Part shown: one piece after another, positions 8,981-17,502 of the stretch | Layout of the letters: the number at the start of each line of letters is the position of its first letter | How positions within the stretch are numbered: position 1 is the stretch's first letter | Source of the DNA: Thiomonas sp. FB-6 | GTDB lineage: Bacteria > Pseudomonadota > Gammaproteobacteria > Burkholderiales > Burkholderiaceae_C | Length of the DNA stretch: 64,000 nt | NCBI RefSeq assembly: GCF_000377645.1 | Contig: NZ_KB898476.1 | Location: forward strand, 93,561-157,560 | Direction: 5' to 3' | Made by a program: the position numbers and the translations under genes | Notes under the pieces: generated by a model | Databases searched by the model: none | Told to the model about the DNA's origin: nothing | What the model saw: the letters and a program-made list of their open reading frames with translations, nothing else

Positions 8981-8996
8981 ATCGTACATCTACGAT
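8981..8996. promoter_or_regulatory. palindrome ATCGTA-N4-TACGAT just upstream of sufB
   Basis: A perfect 6-bp dyad with a 4-bp spacer lies 7-22 bases upstream of the sufB start codon, where a ribosome-binding site would be expected. It could be an operator that controls the suf operon or a small RNA hairpin covering the translation start. Its arms differ from those of the nnrS palindrome, so a different regulator is likely. No regulator gene adjoins sufB; serA is divergent. Confidence 0.4.
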
Positions 8997-9159
8997 GCCC
9001 CTTTGATATCAATAAGCCTGTCGTCAACAAGGGCATCGCGGGCGGCGGCATCCGAACCCGAAACACCTGGTTCAATGAGGCAAATACGCAACCCACCAGC
9101 TCATCCCTTGCGCGGATGGAGTTCCTCGCGCATGCATCCCCCTGCCGACAGAGGCCTCA

Positions 9160-10431
<1,272 letters not shown>

Positions 10432-10457
10432 CTTGCGCAAGCGCTGCCAGGACTCGC

Positions 10458-10772
10458 TCAGGCGCCCTCGACCGCCGCCTCGGCGGCGAGCCAGAAGGCC
10501 TCGGCGGCCCTGCCCAGCGCGGCACGCCCCCGGTAGAGGCGAACCTCCAGATCGATGGACCACTCCTCGGGCGCCGCCACCACCAGCCTGCCCCCTTCGA
10601 TGTCCTCGCCGACCAGCAGTTGCGGCAGCCACGCCAGGCCGCGGCCGTCCAGGGTCATGGTGCGCAGCACCGAAGCCAGATGCGCCGTCAGCACCTTCGA
10701 GCCGTGCAGGCGGTCCAGGGCCTGTCCCTGCAATTCACTATCCAGTTCCTCCGGCAATTCGATCGCCAACCC
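10458..10772 (-). pseudogene. LysR-family regulator, C-terminal fragment only
   Basis: About 105 codons read like the end of a LysR substrate-binding domain: H-L-A-S-V-L-R-T-M-x-L-D-G-R-G-L-A-W-L-P, then D-I-E-G-G-R-L-V, then E-V-R-L-Y-R. The HTH domain and the first half of the effector domain (about 200 residues) are absent. The open frame has no plausible start; its apparent first codon is a TTG inside the domain. Just beyond position 10772 the sequence changes to the end of a different gene on the other strand. A deletion that removed the divergent promoter region explains both fragments. Expression is unlikely. Confidence 0.75.
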
Positions 10773-10872
10773 GGCCGCGGTGGCCGCGCTCGATCTGCAC
10801 GGTCACCCCTTCGTGCAGCAGGCCACCGTGGAAATCGCGGCCTCCGTCGTGCTGACCGCCATCCTGGTACCG
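10771..10872 (+). pseudogene. transporter C-terminal remnant, resembles KdgT permease end
   Basis: Plus-strand translation from 10771 gives a final hydrophobic helix, with P-F-V-Q-Q-A-T-x-x-I-A-A-S-V-V-L-T-A-I-L-V-P. This resembles the last segment of 2-keto-3-deoxygluconate permeases, which end in an A-T-x-x-x-A-x-x-V-x-V-T-x-I-L-V-P pattern. Nothing upstream continues the frame: position 10771 is the junction with the LysR fragment. It fits a former divergent LysR/permease pair collapsed by deletion. The family assignment rests on about 25 residues and is tentative. Confidence 0.4.
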
Positions 10873-10891
10873 GGAGGGAGCGCCGCCGGTC

Positions 10892-11206
10892 CTATCTTGC
10901 TCCGGCGCTCGAACCTTTCCGACGTCGCCTTGGTACGCCGGCGTCATAGACCAACGGGCCAGGCTGCTCGACCTTCGTGAGCGCTACTGTCTGAACCCCA
11001 ACAATCGCGCCTGGAAGCAATTCTGCAGGCGTAGGGCCCACAGCTGTTGCAGCAAACTGAAGACGAAGTCCCACGTGCCACAAGCCAGACGTAATGCCCC
11101 TCTCCCTAAACAGCGCACGCGCCACTTCCTCCCACTGAAACTCATGAAGTGGTGTCGTTCGGGGCAACTGAACGGGACCAGGATCGTGCGCTGATTGGTC
11201 GCTCAT
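10892..11206 (-). CDS. conserved hypothetical protein (accessory-region type)
   Basis: 104 aa, function unknown. The core L-H-E-F-Q-W-E-E-V-A-R-A-L-F-R-E-R-G-I, then G-L-W-H-V-G-L-R-L-Q-F and P-G-A-I-V-x-V-Q, looks like a small family I associate with mobile or accessory regions of proteobacteria; I know no function for it. The last 15 residues (Arg-rich, then Gly/Ser/Ala) are unlike that core and may be a scar of the adjacent rearrangement. GC content is visibly lower than in the core genes. It lies between the LysR/permease scar and higBA. There are no membrane segments or known catalytic motifs. Confidence 0.6.
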   Translation of the reverse strand: MSDQSAHDPGPVQLPRTTPLHEFQWEEVARALFRERGITSGLWHVGLRLQFAATAVGPTPAELLPGAIVGVQTVALTKVEQPGPLVYDAGVPRRRRKGSSAGAR

Positions 11207-11240
11207 GCTTTACCTCATTGATGCTGATATCACATCGACA

Positions 11241-11834
11241 CTAAACCCGCGGGGCGCACGAAAGCCACCCATACGACGGCGCGTATACGATCATCTCGGC
11301 CGACGCCGTATCCGCCGTCGTGTCGTCCGACAACACGACACACGCCCCTGCAGCGCCAACTGTAGAAGTTCTGAGGTCCGCGATTTCTTCAGCGGTGCGC
11401 GGTGATTCTTCGACTTCCACGATGAAGGCTGCCGGATCCACCCTAAAGCGATGCGCAAGGGCAACCGCCTGGCGTGCATTGATCTGACGATGGCCGCGCA
11501 GCAGATCGCTTACGACCGATTGACCTCCGACTAGGTCAGCCAAGTCCTGCTGGCGCAGATCGTTCTCCTCCATCAGGTAGCGCAGCAACTCCCGCCCGGA
11601 CATGCCTGGCACTGGAACCTTCATACGCTCATACTCGCCGACCCAGTCCGACAGCGCCGCGAGCAAGCGATGGAGGGCCTCTGGCGCCCGCGGGGCCTCG
11701 GCCATGTCCAGCAAAGAGTCAACGCGGGCCATCATTGCGTCGGCATTCTCGGGCGTGAACGCCAGCCCGATCGGCCCCAGGTTGGTCTCGAGCGTCTGCC
11801 ATGCATCCGCAACTGCGCGCCAATCGATCTTCAT
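11241..11834 (-). CDS. higA: HigA-type antitoxin (XRE helix-turn-helix)
   Basis: 197 aa. It should neutralise the HigB toxin encoded just upstream and repress the operon. The XRE-type HTH (about residues 85-140) contains L-R-Q-Q-D-L-A-D-L-V-G-G-Q-S-V-V-S-D-L-L-x-G-x-R, preceded by a roughly 75-residue helical domain. The ATG at 11834 overlaps the higB stop by 4 bp (ATGA), which decides the start over the in-frame codon nine residues upstream. Oddity: partners of this toxin family usually end soon after the HTH (A-H-R-F-R-V-D-P-A-A-F). Here about 55 more residues follow, with no domain I recognise, possibly a readthrough into formerly non-coding DNA. Confidence 0.82.
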   Translation of the reverse strand: MKIDWRAVADAWQTLETNLGPIGLAFTPENADAMMARVDSLLDMAEAPRAPEALHRLLAALSDWVGEYERMKVPVPGMSGRELLRYLMEENDLRQQDLADLVGGQSVVSDLLRGHRQINARQAVALAHRFRVDPAAFIVEVEESPRTAEEIADLRTSTVGAAGACVVLSDDTTADTASAEMIVYAPSYGWLSCAPRV

Positions 11835-12124
11835 TCCCACGGGTCTTCCTTGGGTGTCCATCGGTCGTATTGCGGGTGAGTCATCACCTCACGGATGAAC
11901 ACCTTCCCATCCTGATAGCGAATCTTCGTCACGATCCGAAAGCTGTTCACGTTAAAGACGACAAACGTGCCAACGACGTCTGCGGATCGGTAGGTCTGGC
12001 GGACGTCTTCGAAGCAGCCCCATCGAGCATGCTCGACGGCCGCGTGCCACTTCTCCATCGGCCCCTTGGCCTTCGAGTGAGCCGTCCAGAAGGCTGCGAG
12101 CCTAGTGCGAGAGATCACGTGCAC
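11831..12124 (-). CDS. higB: HigB-type mRNA interferase toxin
   Basis: 97 aa. Belongs to the HigB family (PF09907 type), ribosome-dependent mRNA endonucleases. Recognisable features are the N-terminal V-I-S-R-x-R-L-x-x-F-W, W-x-x-A-V-E-H-A-R-W, F-N-V-N-S-F-R-I-V-T-K-I-R-Y and the terminal F-I-R-E-V-M-T-H-P-Q-Y-D. The start is a GTG at 12124. It lies only 4 bases downstream of a TATATT that could serve as -10 box, so the mRNA may be leaderless. A palindrome overlaps that box. Toxin-first order with a 4-bp overlap to higA is usual for higBA. Confidence 0.88.
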   Translation of the reverse strand: MHVISRTRLAAFWTAHSKAKGPMEKWHAAVEHARWGCFEDVRQTYRSADVVGTFVVFNVNSFRIVTKIRYQDGKVFIREVMTHPQYDRWTPKEDPWE

Positions 12125-12130
12125 AGCAAA

Positions 12131-12147
12131 TATAGCACTTCGCTATA
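12131..12147. promoter_or_regulatory. palindromic operator of higBA, TATAGC-N5-GCTATA
   Basis: A perfect 6-bp inverted repeat with a 5-bp spacer lies 7-23 bases upstream of the higB GTG. The minus-strand TATATT (12134-12129) overlaps one arm. HTH antitoxins of this class repress their own operon by binding such dyads, so this is the expected HigA site. No good -35 box is evident. Confidence 0.6.
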
Positions 12148-12374
12148 GTTCTTGACAGCAAAGCTCGCCGAGCCTTGCTCGAGTTCGGGCTACTGGGGTC
12201 AGACTGAGGGCCAGCGCCTGCAGGCGCGCATCGGCGACCGTGCCTGGCCTGACGATTTGTGACCCTTTGGGGTCGCCTTGACTCGAGCCCATGCGCTACC
12301 CGGCGTTGAGCTTGGCGCCACCGTCCGATTCTCCGGAATTGCGGTGAAGTTCTCAGGGACGGACACGATTTCCT
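12148..12374. other. non-coding stretch, decayed repeat-like sequence
   Basis: No gene is supported between the higBA promoter and tRNA-Arg. Short pieces such as GGGGTCAGAC (about 12195) and CTCAGGGACGGACACG (about 12352) recall sequences that often flank IS200/REP-associated tyrosine transposase genes. No transposase frame is present, so this is at most a remnant. Confidence 0.3.
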
Positions 12375-12451
12375 TGGCCTGCCCGGAGGGAATCGAACCC
12401 CCGACCCACAGCTTAGAAGGCTGTTGCTCTATCCAGCTGAGCTACGGGCAG
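12375..12451 (-). tRNA. tRNA-Arg(TCT)
   Basis: 77 nt with an encoded CCA end (complement of 12375-12377). Acceptor CTGCCCG/CGGGCAG pairs perfectly. Anticodon stem ACAGC/GCTGT encloses loop CTTCTAA with anticodon TCT (12417-12415). T-stem GGGGG pairs with CCCTC around TTCGATT. The 3' end faces the higBA accessory patch, as in tRNA-anchored islands. Confidence 0.96.
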
Positions 12452-12520
12452 CATGCGCCCGCCGGGCGCGTCGCAAGTGTAGTGGGCCCCGCGCGGCGCG
12501 CCGCGGCGCGGGGCCTTGGC

Positions 12521-13651
12521 TCAGGCGGCCAGGGGCATCGCCAGGCCCGCGGCGGCGCGGGCCAGCGCCTCGGTGGCCGGGGCCGGCGCCGGCTGCGCGG
12601 TGCTGAAGCGCAGCACGCCGTCGGCGTCGGCCTCGCGGCGCAGCGCGCCGACGGCCCACAGGCGGTTGGCGTGGGCGATGGCCTCGCCCAGCGCGAAACT
12701 CAGCTGGTGGGTGTCCAGCTGACGCTTGAACAACAGCGGAATCAGTTCGGCTGAACTCAGCGCGCGCTGCGCGCAGGCCTGCAGCACCGCCTGCAGGCGA
12801 TCGGCATGGTGTTCGCGCAACTGGCGCACCCGCCCGTGCACGCCGGTGAAGGGGAAACCATGCGAGGGCAGCACCCGCGTGCTCGCATCGAGCGCGTCGA
12901 AACGCTCCAGCGAGCGCAGGTAGCGGCCCAGCGCGTCGGCATCCGGTTCGATGGCGTACACCGACACGTTGGTGGAGATGCGCGGCAGCAGCAGGTCGCC
13001 GGAGATCAGCACGCGGTGCTCCGCGCACCACAGCGACGCATGCTCCGGGCAGTGGCCTCCGCCCTCGATCACCTGCCATTCGGCCGCGCCGATGCGCAGG
13101 CGCTGCCCGGCTTCCAGACGCTGGAAGGACTGGGGCAGCGTCGGCACCATGCGCATGTAGAAATTGCCCCGTCCGGCCAGCGCCTGCAGGTGTTCCTGCG
13201 AGGCGCCATGGGCCCGGAACAGGCCCAGCAGGCCCTCGGTGCCGGTGGGTTCCATGCCGGCGCTGACCAGGCGCGCGCTGAGGTACTCGCCCTGGGTCAT
13301 CAGCAGCGGGGCGTTCCAGCGCTTGCACAGCCAGTCGGCCAGGCCGACGTGGTCGGGGTGCATGTGGGTGCAGATCACCCGGCGCACCGGGCGGCCCTGC
13401 AGGTGGTTCGCGAACACCTGTTCCCAGGCCTCGCGCGTGGCATCGTTGCACAGGCCGGTGTCGACCACGGTCCAGCCGTCACCGTCCTCGAGCAGCCACA
13501 AGTTGATGTGGTCGAGCACCATCGGCATGGGCATGCGCAGCCAGTGCACGCCGGGCGCGATGGGCACCGGCACGCCGGGCGCGGGCGCCTCGGTGCCCGC
13601 GTAATAGTCGGGCTGATACGCCGTCTCGTTCGGGCGGTTTCGGGAATCCAT
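12521..13651 (-). CDS. MBL-fold metallo-hydrolase, glyoxalase II-like
   Basis: 376 aa. A cytoplasmic metallo-beta-lactamase-fold hydrolase with two-metal-site motifs: T-H-M-H-P-D-H-V-G (about residues 94-102), G-G-H-C-P-E-H (later His ligand), I-S-G-D (Asp ligand) and L-P-S-H-G-F-P (final His). A winged-helix-like C-terminal domain (about 285-345) is typical of the subgroup often annotated as LACTB2-like or beta-lactamase-domain proteins. The substrate is unknown; thioesters or lactones are common. The C-terminal 30 residues are Ala/Pro-rich. It is a single gene read toward tRNA-Arg. Confidence 0.85.
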   Translation of the reverse strand: MDSRNRPNETAYQPDYYAGTEAPAPGVPVPIAPGVHWLRMPMPMVLDHINLWLLEDGDGWTVVDTGLCNDATREAWEQVFANHLQGRPVRRVICTHMHPDHVGLADWLCKRWNAPLLMTQGEYLSARLVSAGMEPTGTEGLLGLFRAHGASQEHLQALAGRGNFYMRMVPTLPQSFQRLEAGQRLRIGAAEWQVIEGGGHCPEHASLWCAEHRVLISGDLLLPRISTNVSVYAIEPDADALGRYLRSLERFDALDASTRVLPSHGFPFTGVHGRVRQLREHHADRLQAVLQACAQRALSSAELIPLLFKRQLDTHQLSFALGEAIAHANRLWAVGALRREADADGVLRFSTAQPAPAPATEALARAAAGLAMPLAA

Positions 13652-13680
13652 GGGCTTGGGGCGGCTCGCGCCGCCGGGTT

Positions 13681-13947
13681 TCAGGCGCCGATGCCTTCGA
13701 GCAGCACGCCGAGTTCGCGCAGCACCGCGGCCGCGGTGGGGTGTTGTTGCGCGAAGCGCAGGGACATTTCACGCACGCGCTGCGCCAGCCCCTGGGCCTG
13801 TTCGGCCTGGGCGGTGCCGAGGGCGCGGCGGATGTCGGCGTCCAGCGCGGCCAGGTCGGCGCGCAGGCCGGCATCGAGCGGGGCGCCCGATTCCAGCGCC
13901 TCGCGCAGGCGGTCCAGGCTTTGCTTCACGGAGGAGGAAGATTCCAC
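13681..13947 (-). CDS. DUF4404 family small protein
   Basis: 88 aa from the GTG at 13947, which has a GAGG-type site 6 bases upstream. An all-helical small protein with L-D-R-L-R-E-A-L-E-x-G near the N-terminus and R-F-A-Q-Q-H-P-T-A-A-A-V-L-R-E-L at the end, the layout of DUF4404 proteins. Their function is unknown. An in-frame ATG at 14007 would add 20 Arg/Thr-rich residues unlike the family. It lies 30 bp from the MBL hydrolase start and could be transcribed with it. Confidence 0.65.
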   Translation of the reverse strand: MESSSSVKQSLDRLREALESGAPLDAGLRADLAALDADIRRALGTAQAEQAQGLAQRVREMSLRFAQQHPTAAAVLRELGVLLEGIGA

Positions 13948-14132
13948 GGCGGGCCTCGTCGTTGCATGCGTCGAAAGTCGAAGGGCCCATCTTACGGCCT
14001 CGCGCAATCGCCCGCGGTGCGCGGGCGCGGCGCTTGCTACGATCCCGCCCTGCCCTTTCGCTTCCAGCCCGCGGCGCCGGCACGGCGCGGCGGCCCCACC
14101 AGATGCCTCCTGTCACTCCTCCCGCCCGCGTG

Positions 14133-14480
14133 ATGCTGCGCGCCAAGTTGCACCGCGCCACGCTCACCGGCGCCGACCTGCATTACGAAGGCTCCTGCGG
14201 CATCGACCAGTCCCTGCTCGACGCCTGCGACATCCTGCCCGGCGAACAGATCGAGATCTACAACGTCACCAACGGAGCCCGCCTGAGCACCTACGCGATC
14301 TCCGAGCCCGCCGGCAGCGGGCACATCACCCTCAACGGCTCGGCCGCGCGCCACGCCGCGCTGGGCGACCTGCTGATCATCTGCACCTACGCCGCCATGG
14401 ACGACGCCACCGCGCGCGCCTTCCGGCCGCGCATCGCGCTGCTGGACGGCGAGAACCGCATCGCGTCGATGAAGGCTTGA
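14133..14480 (+). CDS. panD: aspartate 1-decarboxylase (pyruvoyl enzyme)
   Basis: 115 aa. Makes beta-alanine from L-aspartate for pantothenate and CoA. Self-cleavage at Gly20-Ser21 in H-Y-E-G-S-C-G-I-D would generate the pyruvoyl cofactor. K5 (R-A-K-L-H-R-A), Y18, N-V-T-N-G (about 44-48) and Y54 (S-T-Y-A-I) are in place. Neither the ATG at 14133 nor the in-frame ATG at 14103 (ten residues longer) has a clear Shine-Dalgarno; 14133 best matches family N-termini. The C-terminus is about ten residues shorter than in E. coli, which is common in this group. A single-gene unit. Confidence 0.93.
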   Translation: MLRAKLHRATLTGADLHYEGSCGIDQSLLDACDILPGEQIEIYNVTNGARLSTYAISEPAGSGHITLNGSAARHAALGDLLIICTYAAMDDATARAFRPRIALLDGENRIASMKA

Positions 14481-14533
14481 AGACGCACGCCCGCGCCGGC
14501 GCAGCGGGCTGACGCCCCAGCCCGGACGGCGCC

Positions 14534-15154
14534 TCAGCGCCCGTACACGGCCTGCATGCGCGCCACGCCCAGGGCCTGGGCGGACGCCCGTTCGGCCAGT
14601 TGCGCCGCGTCGGCATCGGGCGCGAGATCCAGTCGCGCCATGGGCAGCGCCCACAGCGTGAACTCGTAGTGGTGCTGGCCGCTGCCCGGCGGCGGGCAAG
14701 GGCCGCCGTAGGCCTGGTTGCCGAAGCTGCTGCGCAGTTGCCGGGCGCCCGCCGGCAGCGCGGCGCCGCCGGCCGCCCCCGCGCCCAGCGCCAGCCCCGG
14801 TGCCGATGCGGGGATATCGGCCACGGCCCAGTGCCACCAGCCGGCGCCCTTGCGCGCGTCGCGGTCGAACACGGTCAGCGCCAGGCTGCGGGTTCCGGGC
14901 GGCAAGCCGCTCCAGTCGATGCGCGGCGACACGTCGGAGCCGCCGCATCCGGGGCCGTCGTAGCGCTGCTGCGCCGGCACGCCGTCGCGCAGCGTGGGGC
15001 TCCACACGCGGAACTCCCCCGCCTTCGCAGCGCCAGGCGCCACGCCGAGGGCCCCGCCGATCAGCAGGCCGGCCAGCAGGCCCGCCCGCACGCCCGCGCG
15101 CACGCGCCGCGCCGGCGACGGCCCGCAGGCGGCAATTCCTGGTTTCGGTGGCAT
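14534..15154 (-). CDS. exported YbhB/YbcL-type PEBP protein
   Basis: 206 aa. Phosphatidylethanolamine-binding-protein fold as in bacterial YbhB/YbcL, whose bacterial role is poorly known. The N-terminus (Arg-rich, then hydrophobic L-L-A-G-L-L-I-G-G-A, cleavage near A-A-K-A-G at about 46) is a signal peptide, so the protein is probably periplasmic. Ligand-pocket motifs are visible: D-V-S-P-x-I-D-W-S-G-L-P-x-G-T, then D-R-D-A-x-x-G-x-W-W-H-W, then Y-G-G-P-C-P-P-P-G-S-G-Q-H-H-Y. It is transcribed convergently with panD. Confidence 0.88.
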   Translation of the reverse strand: MPPKPGIAACGPSPARRVRAGVRAGLLAGLLIGGALGVAPGAAKAGEFRVWSPTLRDGVPAQQRYDGPGCGGSDVSPRIDWSGLPPGTRSLALTVFDRDARKGAGWWHWAVADIPASAPGLALGAGAAGGAALPAGARQLRSSFGNQAYGGPCPPPGSGQHHYEFTLWALPMARLDLAPDADAAQLAERASAQALGVARMQAVYGR

Positions 15155-15273
15155 CGCGCAAGCTCCCCGGCGGAATGCGATCGCGGCCGGCCCACGACGG
15201 GCAGGCCCGCACGGTCGATTATGCTACGCATACCCCCCGCGCCACGCCGGCGCGTCGTCCGGAGACCCTTTCG

Positions 15274-16446
15274 ATGGCCGCACTGGGCGTCGCATCCGCG
15301 GCCGCCACCCTGCTGAGCGAACACCGTCTGCGCATGGTGCTGCGCCCGGACGGGCATGGGCTCACCCTGGTGGAGCCGCTGCCCCGGCGCCCCTCGCAGG
15401 CCCATCGCATGCTCATCGGGCGCAACGCGCAACAGGCGCTGGCCCTGCTTCCCAATCTGGTTCCGGTCAGCGGCAAGGCGCACCGGGCGGCCGCTGCCGC
15501 GGCCCTCGGAACCCTGCAGCCGGACCACGGGCGCAATGTGTGGATCGACCAGCGCCCGCTGCTGCTCGAGCGCCTGCACGAACACCTGCTGCCGCTGCAC
15601 CGCGACTGGCCCCTGTGCATGGCGCAGGCGCCTTCCCAGAGCACGCTGCAGGACATCGACTCCGTGGCGCGCTCGCTGGACGCTCCGCGCGCCGAGCCCC
15701 AGGCGCTGGCCGCGCTGCGCGAACTCGTGGAGTCGCGCAGCCTGGGCATGCCGGCGCGGGACTTTCTGCAGATCGACAGCGCCGACGCCCTGCTGCGCTG
15801 GGCTCGCGAGCACGACACCCTCACCCCGGCGCGCTTCATCGCCTGGCTGGCCGATCAGCCGCTGGCGCTGGCCGCCGCCGCACTGCCGCCGCCGCTGGGC
15901 ACGCCCCCGCCCGGCGAGTTCGCGGCCAGGCTGCTCGGCGACCCGACGGGGCGTTTCCAGAGCGATCCGCAGTGGCACGGAAGCTGCCGCGAGACCGGGC
16001 CGTGGGCGCGGCTGCAGCAGCGCGCGCTGCTGCGCGACCTGGCCGGCGACGGTGCGCCGGCCGCGGCGCCGCTGGTCGCGCGCTTTGCCGCGCGCCTGCT
16101 GGAACTGGCCGAGACCCTGCTGGCCTGGATGGGCGAGGCCGACATGCCGCCGACCATGAAGGCCGCCGCGGGCCTGGGCCTGGCCGACTCCGCGCGCGGC
16201 CTGCTCGCCTATGGTGTGGAACTCGACCACGGCGAGCGCATCGCGCGCTGCCTGATCCTCGCGCCGGCGCAGTGGAATTTCCACCCCCAGGGAACGGCTG
16301 CGCAGTTGCTGCGTTCGATCGCGTGGACCACGCCGCGCCAGGTGGCGCAGACGGCCAGCCTGGTGGCCTGCGCGGTGGATCCCTTCGTACGCTGCGATTT
16401 CGCGCTGCCCGGCGCGGCTTCGGCCGGAGTCAGCGCGGGCGGATGA
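15274..16446 (+). CDS. hupK: HupK/HoxV-like hydrogenase large-subunit homologue (maturation scaffold)
   Basis: 390 aa. Resembles [NiFe]-hydrogenase large subunits without the metal site. G-L-G-L-A-D-S-A-R-G-x-L (residues about 310-321) and a C-terminal A-V-D-P-F-V-R-C-D-F stand where catalytic subunits have D-T-A-R-G and D-P-C-x-x-C-x-x-H. Near the N-terminus P-N-L-V-P-V-S-G-K-A-H replaces the C-x-x-C cluster motif. This is the pattern of HupK/HoxV, proposed scaffolds for the Fe(CN)2CO group. Start: ATG with GGAG 9 bases upstream. No hydrogenase structural or hyp genes lie in the window, so it is solitary here. The last 17 bp overlap the convergent thioesterase gene. Confidence 0.62.
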   Translation: MAALGVASAAATLLSEHRLRMVLRPDGHGLTLVEPLPRRPSQAHRMLIGRNAQQALALLPNLVPVSGKAHRAAAAAALGTLQPDHGRNVWIDQRPLLLERLHEHLLPLHRDWPLCMAQAPSQSTLQDIDSVARSLDAPRAEPQALAALRELVESRSLGMPARDFLQIDSADALLRWAREHDTLTPARFIAWLADQPLALAAAALPPPLGTPPPGEFAARLLGDPTGRFQSDPQWHGSCRETGPWARLQQRALLRDLAGDGAPAAAPLVARFAARLLELAETLLAWMGEADMPPTMKAAAGLGLADSARGLLAYGVELDHGERIARCLILAPAQWNFHPQGTAAQLLRSIAWTTPRQVAQTASLVACAVDPFVRCDFALPGAASAGVSAGG

Positions 16447-17215
16447 ACAGGGTGTGCAGGCTGCGCCCGAAGGCGCCGTCGGCGTCGAACACCGTGGTAT
16501 GGCTGGTGCCCACGCCGGCATCGTCGATGGTCGTGCGCGCGTCGATGCCCAGCCAGGGGTGGCGAGGCTCGCGCTGCAGGCTGAGTTGCAGGTCCACCGG
16601 CACGAAACTCCACGAATGCACGGGCAACTCGGCGCTCAGGCCGTTGGCCGAATCGAGCAGCAGCAACAGGCGTTCCAGCCCGGACTCGGCCTGGCCGCGC
16701 ACCAGGGGAATGCGCGGCCGCGCCCACACGGTGGCCGGCCCCAGGCTGGCAAAGCCGCCGCGGGTGAAGCGCCACTCGATGGCCTCGCCGTAGGGAAAGC
16801 TGCCGACGCCTTCGAACAACTGCTGCGCCTGGGGCCCGGGCAACGCGGGAGGCTCGAAGGGCTCGGGCACCGCGCCCACGCAGCCCGGCTCGCGCTGCAG
16901 GCGCCAGGCGCGGGCCAGCAACACCTCGCGCCCGCCCGCGCTCATGCGCGCCTCGACCAGTTCGACCCGGCGTCCGGGCCGCGCCATGCGCACTTCCACG
17001 CGGCACGGAGCCAGCGGCACGGGGCTGAGGATTTCCACGCCCAGGCGCGCGATCTGCAGTTCCTCGCGCGGCTCGAAGCCCCGGATCGCATGGCTGAGCA
17101 AGGCGATGGGCGGACCGCCGTGCAACAGCTCCGGGGCCCAGGGGCCGACCGCCGCCACCGTGGGCTCGTAGTCCTGCTCACCGGTCTGCAGATAGAAGGC
17201 TTCGGGAAGTTCCAT
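16430..17215 (-). CDS. acyl-CoA thioesterase family protein (double hotdog)
   Basis: 261 aa. A TesB-like thioesterase with two hotdog halves. The first (about 1-120) has [13 protein letters not shown] and L-S-P-V-P-L-x-P. The second (about 140-260) has [16 protein letters not shown] and [21 protein letters not shown]. The ending D-x-x-G-x-x-G-R-S-x-Q/H-T-L is characteristic of the family. It likely hydrolyses an acyl-CoA; the chain length cannot be inferred. Start ATG 17215, chosen because the upstream 36 codons are Arg/Pro-rich noise. Confidence 0.85.
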   Translation of the reverse strand: MELPEAFYLQTGEQDYEPTVAAVGPWAPELLHGGPPIALLSHAIRGFEPREELQIARLGVEILSPVPLAPCRVEVRMARPGRRVELVEARMSAGGREVLLARAWRLQREPGCVGAVPEPFEPPALPGPQAQQLFEGVGSFPYGEAIEWRFTRGGFASLGPATVWARPRIPLVRGQAESGLERLLLLLDSANGLSAELPVHSWSFVPVDLQLSLQREPRHPWLGIDARTTIDDAGVGTSHTTVFDADGAFGRSLHTLFIRPR

Positions 17216-17402
17216 GGAACCAGGCAGGCGGGCTGCGCCGCGCGACGAATGGGGGTCCGGCCATGCTAGCCGCGTCGGCGCCGGCGCGTGCGCGGCGCGC
17301 AGGAAGGCTTCACGTTGCGGCAATGCGCCAGCAACACGTCGAGGCTACGCTGCTCACCAGGTTGTCTCCCCTGCTCCTGCTCTGGATGGCGAGCGAGCTT
17401 CA

Positions 17403-17431
17403 CCCAGCCCCGGCGCTGGGTTTCTTTTTTT
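17403..17431 (+). terminator. rho-independent terminator without an assigned upstream gene
   Basis: Stem CCCAGC (17403-17408) and GCTGGG (17415-17420) is followed by a T-rich run (17421-17431). It is well-formed on the plus strand, but the only gene upstream (the thioesterase) is on the other strand. The transcript it ends is unknown; a small RNA arising in the roughly 185 bp upstream is possible. The rest of 17216-17502 shows no gene. Confidence 0.65.
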
Positions 17432-17502
17432 GGGGCTGGCGTTCAGCCAGTGGCGACGCGGTGGATCCCATGGCGTGATGCAGCGCTTGTTCATGGGTAG
17501 AC

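Noticed and set aside
12152..12157. Perfect TTGACA on the plus strand upstream of tRNA-Arg
   Set aside because: No -10 box at 16-18 bp and no plus-strand gene follows; treated as chance.
14103..14132. Ten-residue N-terminal extension of panD from the ATG at 14103
   Set aside because: No ribosome-binding site, and the extra residues (Pro-rich) do not match PanD N-termini; kept only as an alternative start.
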